Shown here one piece after another: positions 1 to 6,024 of a stretch of DNA of 6,376 bases. A model generated the notes under the pieces. The model did no database searches. It had not been told where the DNA came from and was given only the letters and a program-made list of their open reading frames with translations. Positions within the stretch are counted from its first letter, which is position 1. Every line of letters begins with the position of its first letter. Source of the stretch: an uncultured Erythrobacteraceae bacterium (GTDB taxonomy: Bacteria > Pseudomonadota > Alphaproteobacteria > Sphingomonadales > Sphingomonadaceae); the NCBI GenBank assembly GCA_950071875.1, contig CATMNW010000159.1, forward strand, positions 1 to 6,376, in the 5' to 3' direction. The position numbers and the translations under genes are program-made.

Positions 1-10
1 CCCCCCTGCC

Positions 11-736
11 TCAGTACATGTGCTGGCCACCGTTTATGCTCATGGTCGAGCCGGTCACGAATTCGGCATGTTCGGAGCAAAGAAAGCTGACCCCGCGCGC
101 GATTTCACTGGCCTTTCCAAGACGCCCAACAGGGATCTTCGCCACGATTTTTTCCAGTACGGGTTCGGGTACCGCGGCGACCATGTCTGTATCGATATAG
201 CCCGGAGCTATCGCGTTCACCGTGATGCCGAACCGGGCGCCTTCCTGCGCCAGAGCCTTGGTGAATCCGTGAATTCCGCTTTTTGCAGCGGCATAATTGA
301 CCTGCCCATACTGGCCGGCCTGCCCGTTGATGGAACCGATATTGACGAACCGTCCCCAGCCGCGGTCTTTCATGCCAGCGAAAGTTGCCTTGGCCATATT
401 GAAGCAGCCGCCCAGATTGGTGCGCATGACCGCGTCCCAGTCATCGTAATTCATCTTCAGCAGCGTGCCATCGCGGGTAATGCCGGCGTTGTTGACCACG
501 ACATCGACTGGGCCGTGCTCGTGCGCGACTTCCGCGCATGCATCTTGCACCGCCTGGAAATCGCCGACATCGAACTTGGCAGTGGCAATGCCGGTATCGG
601 CGGTGAACTTCTTTGCCGCTTCGTCATTGCCGGCATAATTGGCAACAACCGTGAAGCCGCGTTCGTCACGCAGTCGTTCGCAGATGGCACGGCCGATACC
701 CCGGGTACCGCCTGTTACAATGGCCACACGTGACAT
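11..736 (-). CDS. phbB: Acetoacetyl-CoA reductase (PhaB/PhbB), short-chain dehydrogenase
   Basis: Cytoplasmic NAD(P)H-dependent reductase that converts acetoacetyl-CoA to (R)-3-hydroxybutyryl-CoA, the monomer for polyhydroxybutyrate. The 241-residue product has the complete classical SDR pattern: cofactor-binding TGGTRGIG at residues 8-15, NNAG at 82-85, and catalytic Asn107, Ser135, Tyr148 and Lys152 (YxxxK). The stretch around residues 137-147 (NGQAGQYGQVN) and the C-terminal SINGGQHMY are wording I associate with PhaB rather than with FabG, and the length is close to the roughly 246 residues of the Ralstonia enzyme. I chose the ATG at 736 because a purine-rich GGGAGAGA lies just upstream; an in-frame ATG at 784 would add 16 residues unlike the family and has no such site. 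FabG is the main alternative. No PHA synthase gene is visible; the window ends right after the stop codon. Confidence 0.9.
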   Translation of the reverse strand: MSRVAIVTGGTRGIGRAICERLRDERGFTVVANYAGNDEAAKKFTADTGIATAKFDVGDFQAVQDACAEVAHEHGPVDVVVNNAGITRDGTLLKMNYDDWDAVMRTNLGGCFNMAKATFAGMKDRGWGRFVNIGSINGQAGQYGQVNYAAAKSGIHGFTKALAQEGARFGITVNAIAPGYIDTDMVAAVPEPVLEKIVAKIPVGRLGKASEIARGVSFLCSEHAEFVTGSTMSINGGQHMY

Positions 737-742
737 AGAATT

Positions 743-750
743 TCTCTCCC
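743..750 (-). promoter_or_regulatory. Ribosome binding site of phbB
   Basis: Read on the minus strand this is GGGAGAGA, six bases before the ATG at 736. It decides the start codon against the upstream in-frame ATG at 784. Confidence 0.7.
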
Positions 751-786
751 CAGCTTTCCGTAGCGTCTGATGCGCTTTTCGCATGG

Positions 787-827
787 AATGCGCACATTAC
801 CATACCTATTCGCGAAAGACGCGAAAG
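787..827 (-). promoter_or_regulatory. Possible control region of phbB with short repeats
   Basis: The 128-base gap between phbB and the next gene contains a near-palindrome AATGCGCACATT (787-798, one mismatched pair) and a direct repeat of CGCGAAAG (811-818 and 820-827, nine-base period, about one helical turn). On the minus strand the segment also contains the AT-richer TATGGTAAT, the best -10-like stretch, without a convincing -35. An operator or promoter for phbB is inferred from position only. I do not recognise the sites as binding sites of a named regulator. Confidence 0.25.
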
Positions 828-864
828 GTTGCGGGGGTATTACGAAATGGGAGCGCAGCAGCGC

Positions 865-1629
865 CTAGAAGCTGACGCGCGTTCCGACGTAAACTGCCTG
901 ATCGTCTTCGACACCGTCGGTCAAAGGCGAGAGACGGTCGTTATCCTTCGAAAGGCGAACGCCGGCGGTCACGTTCAGGCGCCCGACAACACGGTATGAC
1001 GTGCTGATATCCACGCTCTGGCTTCCGGACCCGGCGAGTGTGCGCGGGGCGCGGCCCGCATCTTCACCTTTTTCCAGCGTAAGGCGAGAGCCGAAGCGAC
1101 CGGATTTCTCTTCCTGCTTGCTGTCATCGACAGAGAAAGCAGAAAGATCGGGCATGCCCATGTCGCGCAACCCAACCGAGACGGTTTTCGGTGCAGCAGA
1201 CTGAGCAAAGCTCTGGTAGCCGCGCGCCACGCCGAGGTTATAGCTTGTCGAATTGACGGCAAGCGCACGGTCGCGATTGTCAGCAGTACCTACCGAATTG
1301 ATCGCGGAGCGAACCGAAATTGCGCGGGCCGTCACATCGTCCACGCGTACGGCGACTGTCACGCTGCGGTCTTTGGTGATCACCGGCTTGCTTGCCGGAG
1401 TGAACCGGAGCCCGTCTTCACCCATAATGGCGGCAACGCGCGCCGCAAGCTGCGGATCGACACGAGCGGGGGTGAACGGAAGGTATGATACAGGATCGGC
1501 GCGCTCGACAGCGATGTCCGTATTGACGACCGCGAGGCCGGTAGCGGGAATCGCCAGTGCCAACCCGGCAGCAGCCAGCGTGGCCGGAACGAACCGTGCC
1601 TTTGCCTGACTTTTACCCGAGCGTGCCAT
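865..1629 (-). CDS. Uncharacterised exported protein with outer-membrane-like C-terminus
   Basis: I do not recognise a named family. The 254-residue product begins with a basic segment (R3, K6, K10, R12), then a hydrophobic alanine/leucine stretch at about 14-33 ending in a plausible signal peptidase I site (GLA before Val34), so export is likely. Residues about 35-110 contain a proline-bearing region (YLPFTPARVDPQ) and a strand-rich stretch. The final 50 residues alternate polar and hydrophobic residues (about 205-227 and 246-254) and end in VYVGTRVSF. A terminal aromatic residue in such a strand resembles the signal read by the BAM complex, so outer-membrane association is possible, although the protein seems too small and too polar in its middle to be a full barrel. 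There is no lipobox. The start at 1629 has an AAGAAGGG (1650-1643) about 13 bases upstream. Alternative in-frame ATGs lie at 1662 and 1818; the latter would put about 63 extra residues before the signal peptide. The gene reads divergently from the DUF3576-leuS cluster. Confidence 0.7.
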   Translation of the reverse strand: MARSGKSQAKARFVPATLAAAGLALAIPATGLAVVNTDIAVERADPVSYLPFTPARVDPQLAARVAAIMGEDGLRFTPASKPVITKDRSVTVAVRVDDVTARAISVRSAINSVGTADNRDRALAVNSTSYNLGVARGYQSFAQSAAPKTVSVGLRDMGMPDLSAFSVDDSKQEEKSGRFGSRLTLEKGEDAGRAPRTLAGSGSQSVDISTSYRVVGRLNVTAGVRLSKDNDRLSPLTDGVEDDQAVYVGTRVSF

Positions 1630-1908
1630 TGCGAACCGGTTTCCCTTCTTGACCAGACCCATAAAGACAGAAACCCACTGAATGGTTCCTGACTCCTGCC
1701 TTGGCGACAGGCGAGTCTCGGTATCTCCGAACACCAATCTAGCAATCGACCGAACGATGGCCAGCTTTTCCACAGGGCCACGGACTGTTTGGCCCAAAGT
1801 GTTGCCGAATGCCCACAAGCACCTTGCGAGGCATCAAGGATGGCGACACGCTCCAATTAACCTCGTATTCACGCCACGGGCGCTGTGTGGGCCAACCGGT
1901 CGTATGCC

Positions 1909-1936
1909 TTGCCCCTCGGCGCGCAGGTATTATAGA
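1909..1936 (+). promoter_or_regulatory. Candidate promoter for the DUF3576-leuS-lptE-holA cluster
   Basis: TTGCCC (1909-1914) and TATAGA (1931-1936) are separated by 16 bases, a reasonable sigma-70-like layout that would start transcription about 26 bases before the DUF3576 ATG. The same AT-rich box read on the minus strand gives a perfect TATAAT (1934-1929), but with only a weak -35 (TTGGTA, 20-base spacing). It could therefore serve the leftward gene instead, or both. This is a pattern match only. Confidence 0.35.
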
Positions 1937-1958
1937 GCCGGTGAAACTGCATGATACC

Positions 1959-1963
1959 AAGGA
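1959..1963 (+). promoter_or_regulatory. Ribosome binding site of the DUF3576 gene
   Basis: AAGGA five bases before the ATG at 1969. It sits inside the N-terminal extension that the alternative ATG at 1951 would give, so it favours the shorter protein. Confidence 0.6.
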
Positions 1964-1968
1964 CCGAC

Positions 1969-2418
1969 ATGAGCGCTTTTGCAAACCTTCGCCGCCCCGC
2001 AACCCTTGCCGTTGCGATTGCAGCCTCGCTTGGCCTTGCAGCTTGCGGTGGATCGCGCGAGCGGCCCCAGGCCGACCTTGCAGCAGCGCAGATCACCACG
2101 ATCGGCGTCAATTCCTACCTCTGGCGCGCCTCGCTCGATGCGGTCAGCTTCGCTCCGCTGCTGCAGGCGGACAGCAATGGCGGCGTCATCGTGACCGACT
2201 GGTACGCCAATCCCAGCAATCCCGGTGAACGGGTGAAGATCACTGTCACCATTCTCGATTCGGACCTACGTGCCGACGCGCTGCGCGTGGCTGCCAGCCG
2301 CCAGGTAAGCCAGAGCGGGACCTGGGTCGACGCCCCGATGCAGGCGGCAACGGTCCAGAAGCTGGAAGATATCATTCTCACCAAGGCACGCGAACTGCGC
2401 CGCCAGGCGGTAAGCTAA
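1969..2418 (+). CDS. DUF3576 family lipoprotein
   Basis: A 149-residue lipoprotein of unknown function. The N-terminus has basic residues (R8, R9), a hydrophobic segment and a lipobox LAAC with the lipidated cysteine at position 26, so the mature protein of about 124 residues should be anchored to a membrane facing the periplasm. The mature part carries the wording I associate with DUF3576: GVNSYLWRASLDAVSF, then GGVIVTDWYANPSNPGER, then an ILDSDLRADALRV segment, and a helical basic C-terminus. The ATG at 1969 is preferred over an in-frame ATG at 1951 because AAGGA (1959-1963) sits five bases before it. It lies 62 bases upstream of leuS on the same strand, an arrangement I recall as common in alphaproteobacteria. 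Its biochemical role is not established. Confidence 0.85.
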   Translation: MSAFANLRRPATLAVAIAASLGLAACGGSRERPQADLAAAQITTIGVNSYLWRASLDAVSFAPLLQADSNGGVIVTDWYANPSNPGERVKITVTILDSDLRADALRVAASRQVSQSGTWVDAPMQAATVQKLEDIILTKARELRRQAVS

Positions 2419-2422
2419 TCGC

Positions 2423-2478
2423 GGAAGGCGCAGCCAAAGCGACTTCCAATAGCGACCAAAATCCGTAAACGCGGCTGC
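2423..2478 (+). promoter_or_regulatory. Possible structured leader before leuS
   Basis: The 62-base gap before leuS contains two interleaved inverted repeats: GGAAG (2423-2427) with CTTCC (2443-2447), and GCAGCC (2430-2435) with GGCTGC (2473-2478). The left arm of the second lies in the loop of the first, which is the topology of a pseudoknot. The right arm ends two bases before the leuS start codon, where no Shine-Dalgarno sequence is visible. Stems of five and six bases can arise by chance, so this is speculative. Confidence 0.2.
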
Positions 2479-2480
2479 CT

Positions 2481-4997
2481 ATGAGCAGCGATAACCGTTT
2501 CGATCCCGCCAGTGCCGATGCGCGCTGGCAAAACGTCTGGGAACAGGCGCAGACGTTCCGCGCCGACAGTGGCTCTCCCAAGCCCAAGAGCTACGTCCTC
2601 GAGATGTTTCCCTATCCTTCCGGGCGCATCCATATCGGCCATGTGCGCAACTACACGATGGGCGACGTACTGGCGCGCTACAAGAAGGCTACGGGTCACG
2701 AGGTGCTGCATCCGATGGGTTGGGATGCCTTCGGCATGCCGGCAGAAAACGCCGCAATGGAAAAAGGCGTGCATCCGGGTGGCTGGACCCGCGACAATAT
2801 CGAACACATGAAAGCGCAATTGAAGCGCCTCGGTTTCGCGCTCGACTGGTCAAGAGAACTGGCGACCTGCGATCAAGACTATTACGGCCACGAACAAGCG
2901 CTGTTCATCGACCTGTTCGAAGCGGGTCTTGTCTACCGCAAGGAAAGCGAGGTCAACTGGGACCCGGTCGACATGACCGTGCTGGCCAACGAGCAGGTGA
3001 TCGACGGCAAAGGCTGGCGCTCCGGCGCAGAAGTCGAAAAGCGCAAGCTGAATCAATGGTTTCTTAAGATAACCGATTTCGCCGAGGAACTGCTCGACGG
3101 CCTCGGTGGCCTTGAAAACTGGCCCGACAAGGTGCGGCTGATGCAGGAAAACTGGATCGGGAAATCCCAGGGTCTCGAATTCAGCTTCGACCTATCAAAC
3201 GGTGATAAGCTGCCGGTCTACACCACGCGACCCGACACGATTTTCGGGGCGAGCTTCGTCGCCGTTGCCGCAGATCATCCCGTTGCACGGGGTATCGACA
3301 GCGAAGAGGCTCGCGAGTTCATCGCGCTCTGCAAGAAGGGTGGCACGACAGCTGCCGAACTCGAAACGGCAGAGAAACTGGGCTTCGACACGGGTATCAC
3401 CGCCAAGCATCCGTTCACCGGCGCGGACCTGCCCGTCTACATCGCGAATTTCGTGCTGATGGATTACGGGACCGGCGCCATCATGGCGGTCCCGGGCCAC
3501 GACCAGCGCGACTTTGAATTCGCAACGAAATACGGCCTCCCGACCCCGCGCGTCGTCGCGCCGAGTTTGGATGATGCCGACAAGCCGTTCGACGGTGAAG
3601 CCGAGGCAGGCGAAGGCGTTATCGTCAATTCCGATTTCCTTGACGGAATGGAAGTCGAAGAAGCCAAGCGCGCAATCATCGCCCGGATCGAAGAACAGGG
3701 GCGGGGGGCAGGCAAGACTGTCTGGCGTCTGCGCGACTGGGGCGTGTCGCGCCAGCGCTATTGGGGTACGCCGATCCCTTTTATCCACTGCAAGTCTTGC
3801 GGCGTAGTACCTGCTCCAAAGGAAAGCCTCCCGATCACGCTGCCTGAGGATGTGGATTTCCAGACGCCGGGCAATCCGCTTCTACGCCATCCGACATGGA
3901 AGGATGTCGAATGCCCCAAGTGCGGCGGCAAGGCAGAACGCGAAACCGATACGCTCGACACCTTCATCAACAGTTCGTGGTACTTCCTGCGCTTTGCCAG
4001 CCAGCCGGCGGACAAGCCGTTCGATGCCGAAGAGGTGGCGAAATGGATGCCGGTCGAACAGTATATCGGCGGCATCGAGCATGCGATCCTGCATCTGCTC
4101 TACGCGCGCTTCTGGACCCGCGCTCTGGCGCATATGGGCCAGCTGGAGGTGAAGGAGCCATTCGCATCGCTGTTCACCCAAGGCATGGTTACCCATGAAA
4201 CCTATAGCCGCAAAGACGGCGGAAAGACGGTTTACTTTGCGCCTGACGAGATCAGCCGCGAGGCCGAGCGCGCCCTGCTGAAGGACGATGGCGGCGAGGT
4301 CGACATCGGTCGCGTCATCAAGATGTCGAAGTCGAAGAAGAATGTCGTCGACCCTGACACCATTGTCGATACCTATGGTGCCGACGCAGTGCGCTGGTTC
4401 ATGCTCTCCGACAGCCCGCCCGAACGCGACCTTCCGTGGTCGGAAGCCGGTATCGAGGGCTGCTCGCGCTTCGTTCATCGCTTGTGGCGCCTTTTTGGAT
4501 CGTATGACGCGAATGCCGCTGCCGAGGACAAGGCGCTGGCACGCAAGACCCATCAGACCATCGCGGCCGTGGCCGAAGATATCGAGGCACTGAGCTTCAA
4601 CAAGGCGGTTGCGCGCATCTACGAACTGACCGGCGCGGTCGAAAAGGCACCTGCTTCGGCCAGTCGCAGCCACGCGGTCCGCAGCCTCGTCCAGCTTGTG
4701 GCGCCGATGATGCCGCATCTGGCTGAAGAGGCCTGGGCGGCGATGGGCGAAACCGGCCTGGTTTCGGACGCTGAATGGCCGAAGGTCGATCCTGCAATGC
4801 TGGTCGAGGATGAAGTCACCATCGCTGTTCAGCACAAGGGCAAGCTGCGCGATACTCTGACGGCTCCCAAGGGAGCTTCGAAGGAGGATCTTGAAGCCAT
4901 GGCTCTCGCTTCGGAAAAAGTTCAGCGATCGCTTGACGGGGCAGAAATCCGCAAGGTCATTGTGGTGCCGGACAGATTGGTGAATATCGTAACCTGA
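2481..4997 (+). CDS. leuS: Leucyl-tRNA synthetase (LeuRS)
   Basis: Class I aminoacyl-tRNA synthetase that activates leucine with ATP and charges tRNA-Leu in the cytoplasm. The 838-residue product is full length for a bacterial LeuRS. Visible parts in order: HIGH at 51-54, after the PYPSGRI lead-in; the inserted CP1 editing domain with the threonine-rich TTRPDT at 248-253 and VPGHDQRD at 337-344, whose aspartates belong to the hydrolytic editing site; a zinc-ribbon-like insertion with Cys437, Cys440, Cys478 and Cys481; the WGVSRQRYWG stretch; KMSKS at 614-618; the anticodon-binding helical domain; and the C-terminal tRNA-binding domain ending in VIVVPDRLVNIVT. All catalytic and editing signatures are intact. 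The start matches the family N-terminus (RFDPASADARWQ) although no clear ribosome binding site precedes it. The stop overlaps the lptE start by one base. Confidence 0.98.
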   Translation: MSSDNRFDPASADARWQNVWEQAQTFRADSGSPKPKSYVLEMFPYPSGRIHIGHVRNYTMGDVLARYKKATGHEVLHPMGWDAFGMPAENAAMEKGVHPGGWTRDNIEHMKAQLKRLGFALDWSRELATCDQDYYGHEQALFIDLFEAGLVYRKESEVNWDPVDMTVLANEQVIDGKGWRSGAEVEKRKLNQWFLKITDFAEELLDGLGGLENWPDKVRLMQENWIGKSQGLEFSFDLSNGDKLPVYTTRPDTIFGASFVAVAADHPVARGIDSEEAREFIALCKKGGTTAAELETAEKLGFDTGITAKHPFTGADLPVYIANFVLMDYGTGAIMAVPGHDQRDFEFATKYGLPTPRVVAPSLDDADKPFDGEAEAGEGVIVNSDFLDGMEVEEAKRAIIARIEEQGRGAGKTVWRLRDWGVSRQRYWGTPIPFIHCKSCGVVPAPKESLPITLPEDVDFQTPGNPLLRHPTWKDVECPKCGGKAERETDTLDTFINSSWYFLRFASQPADKPFDAEEVAKWMPVEQYIGGIEHAILHLLYARFWTRALAHMGQLEVKEPFASLFTQGMVTHETYSRKDGGKTVYFAPDEISREAERALLKDDGGEVDIGRVIKMSKSKKNVVDPDTIVDTYGADAVRWFMLSDSPPERDLPWSEAGIEGCSRFVHRLWRLFGSYDANAAAEDKALARKTHQTIAAVAEDIEALSFNKAVARIYELTGAVEKAPASASRSHAVRSLVQLVAPMMPHLAEEAWAAMGETGLVSDAEWPKVDPAMLVEDEVTIAVQHKGKLRDTLTAPKGASKEDLEAMALASEKVQRSLDGAEIRKVIVVPDRLVNIVT

Positions 4998-5485
4998 TGC
5001 GCATCCTATTCGCCAGCCTAGCCCTGTTAACGCTTTCGGCCTGCGGGCTTTCGCCCATGTATGCAGGCGGGGGAAGCGGCGCGATCGCGCAGTCGCTGGC
5101 AGGGATAGAGGTCGCGCCGATCGAAGGACGTGCCGGCTGGCTGGTTCGCAGCGCGCTGGAGGAGCGCCTTGCAGCTGCAGGCCAGGTCAGCCCGCAATAT
5201 CGCATCGAAGTGCGTCTTGACGACCAGCTCGAAGGTCTTGCCGTGCTGCGCGACGATACGATAAGCCGCGAACGACGGACCTTGCGAGCACGCTACCAGG
5301 TGATCGACCTTGCGAGCGGTGACATCGTACTCGATGCCACCGACGGTTCGGATGCGGGTATCGATGTGGTATCCAGCGAATACGCGGTTATTGCCGCAGA
5401 GCAGACCGCGCTGGAAAACCTTTCGCAGGATCTCGCCCAGCGAATCGTAACGCGTGTCGCTTTGGCTCTGCGCAAACAGCCGTGA
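4997..5485 (+). CDS. lptE: LPS-assembly lipoprotein LptE
   Basis: Outer-membrane lipoprotein that plugs the LptD barrel and helps deliver lipopolysaccharide to the cell surface. The 162-residue product has a short signal peptide and a lipobox LSAC with the modified cysteine at position 16, followed by GLSPMYAGG, the usual opening of LptE-family proteins. The rest alternates strands and helices as expected: an I-E-V-A-P-I strand, a helix with LVRSALEERL, a YRIEVRLDD strand and a long C-terminal helix ending in basic residues. The length is typical. The ATG shares its A with the leuS stop (TGATG), and the end overlaps the holA start by four bases, which implies translational coupling. lptE between leuS and holA is an order I recall from many proteobacteria, which supports the assignment despite low sequence conservation in this family. 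Confidence 0.9.
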   Translation: MRILFASLALLTLSACGLSPMYAGGGSGAIAQSLAGIEVAPIEGRAGWLVRSALEERLAAAGQVSPQYRIEVRLDDQLEGLAVLRDDTISRERRTLRARYQVIDLASGDIVLDATDGSDAGIDVVSSEYAVIAAEQTALENLSQDLAQRIVTRVALALRKQP

Positions 5486-6024
5486 AACTGACCAACCGCG
5501 ATTTCGCGGCGAAGGGGCGCGGTGCCGCGCAGAGCTGCGGCATATTCTTCTTTTGCGGACCCGATGAAGCGGGCGCGAGCGCGGCCGCAAACGATCTGGT
5601 CACCTGGTTACCCGAGCCCGGTGAACGCGTCGAAATTCCCGGGTCGCAATTGCGTAGCGATCCGGCCAAGCTGGGGGACGAAGCGCGGACAACCTCGCTA
5701 TTCGGGGACAAACGACACATCTGGATCCGCGCCAATGGCGAAGAAGCGATGGAAGCGTTGCGGGTCCTGACCGAAACCGCCGATTTCGGCCAGCCCACCG
5801 CCGCAATGACACGCTGGCGCGTGTCTGCACTGCCATCGACCGCATTGCCGGTGCCCGGCGTCGGCCGGCACCGCTGGCTGGTTGAACTCATTCGCGCCCG
5901 TGCGGGCGAGAGCGCGGATTTCGAACTGGAGGCATGCGATGCAGCGGGTCGTCTCGCTCTTCCTGCCGACCTGGTCCACCGACCGGGTGCGGCGGAAGGC
6001 TGGCGACGCGGCGCCTCCGGTTGA
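5482..6024 (+). CDS. holA: Chimeric frame: HolA N-terminus joined to ImuA C-terminus
   Basis: The frame opens with GTG inside GTGA, overlapping the lptE stop by four bases. Residues 1 to about 105 match the N-terminus of the DNA polymerase III delta subunit, which loads the sliding clamp as part of the gamma complex: IFFFCGPDEAGAS at 21-33 (a degenerate nucleotide-binding loop, as usual in delta), PGERVE at 46-51, GDEARTTSLFG at 65-75 and HIWIRANGEEA at 79-89. HolA should then go on through a PVxxVAxxATDKSRTAKLL-like stretch to about 330-345 residues. Instead the frame switches at about 5785-5808 to TRWRVSALPS and ends after 180 residues with the C-terminus of ImuA. More than two thirds of HolA is missing, so the product could not act as delta. 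Because holA is normally essential, a join made during assembly is more likely than a natural truncation; a recombination event with an intact copy elsewhere is the alternative. Confidence 0.8.
   Translation: MKLTNRDFAAKGRGAAQSCGIFFFCGPDEAGASAAANDLVTWLPEPGERVEIPGSQLRSDPAKLGDEARTTSLFGDKRHIWIRANGEEAMEALRVLTETADFGQPTAAMTRWRVSALPSTALPVPGVGRHRWLVELIRARAGESADFELEACDAAGRLALPADLVHRPGAAEGWRRGASG
5797..6024 (+). pseudogene. imuA: 3' fragment of imuA (SOS mutagenesis protein), lacking its start
   Basis: Residues 106-180 of the chimeric frame no longer look like HolA. They read TRWRVSALPS, then GVGRHRWLVELIRARAGES, then FELEACDAAGRLALPADLVHRP, which is how the C-terminus of ImuA-family proteins ends: a TRWRV strand, a R-W-x-V-E-L-x-R-A-R strand and an EACDAxGRLALP strand. 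ImuA is a RecA/SulA-like partner of ImuB in the damage-inducible mutagenesis cassette imuA-imuB-dnaE2. The assignment is supported by the next gene, imuB, which starts inside this fragment in another frame. The N-terminal two thirds of ImuA are absent. The left edge is approximate because the join lies somewhere in 5785-5808. Confidence 0.75.
5928..5932 (+). promoter_or_regulatory. Ribosome binding site of imuB
   Basis: GGAGG six bases before the ATG at 5939, embedded in the imuA reading frame. It is the best Shine-Dalgarno sequence among the rightward genes of the window and supports a genuine gene start here. Confidence 0.75.

Larger units (their letters stand above)
1630..1968. other. Intergenic region between divergent genes
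   Basis: About 340 bases separate the leftward exported-protein gene from the rightward DUF3576 gene. Open frames here are short, lack ribosome binding sites and have no recognisable product. I see no tRNA, terminator or riboswitch. The only notable element is the AT-rich box near 1928-1936, listed separately. The region probably carries the promoters of both flanking genes. Confidence 0.6.

Noticed and set aside
20..733. Long plus-strand open frame of 237 codons
   Set aside because: It lies antisense to phbB over its whole length, has no recognisable domain, and phbB shows a complete SDR pattern on the other strand.
847..864. Intrinsic terminator after the exported protein gene
   Set aside because: The GGCGC/GCGCT hairpin has only five pairs including a wobble, and no T-run follows it.
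1665..1689. EcfG-type general stress promoter on the minus strand upstream of the exported protein
   Set aside because: A GGAAC is present at 1689-1685, but the expected CGTT at 16-17 bases spacing is missing.
1630..1818. N-terminal extension of the exported protein to an ATG at 1818
   Set aside because: It would place about 63 residues before an obvious signal peptide; the ATG at 1629 gives a normal secretory start.
1951..1968. Start of the DUF3576 protein at the upstream ATG 1951
   Set aside because: The AAGGA ribosome binding site lies downstream of it, and the shorter start gives a standard lipoprotein signal peptide.
3195..3788. Minus-strand open frame of 197 codons
   Set aside because: It is antisense to the LeuRS editing domain and has no recognisable protein features.
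3882..4835. Minus-strand open frame of 317 codons
   Set aside because: It is an antisense shadow of leuS, caused by G+C-rich codon structure; the leuS frame contains all expected motifs there.
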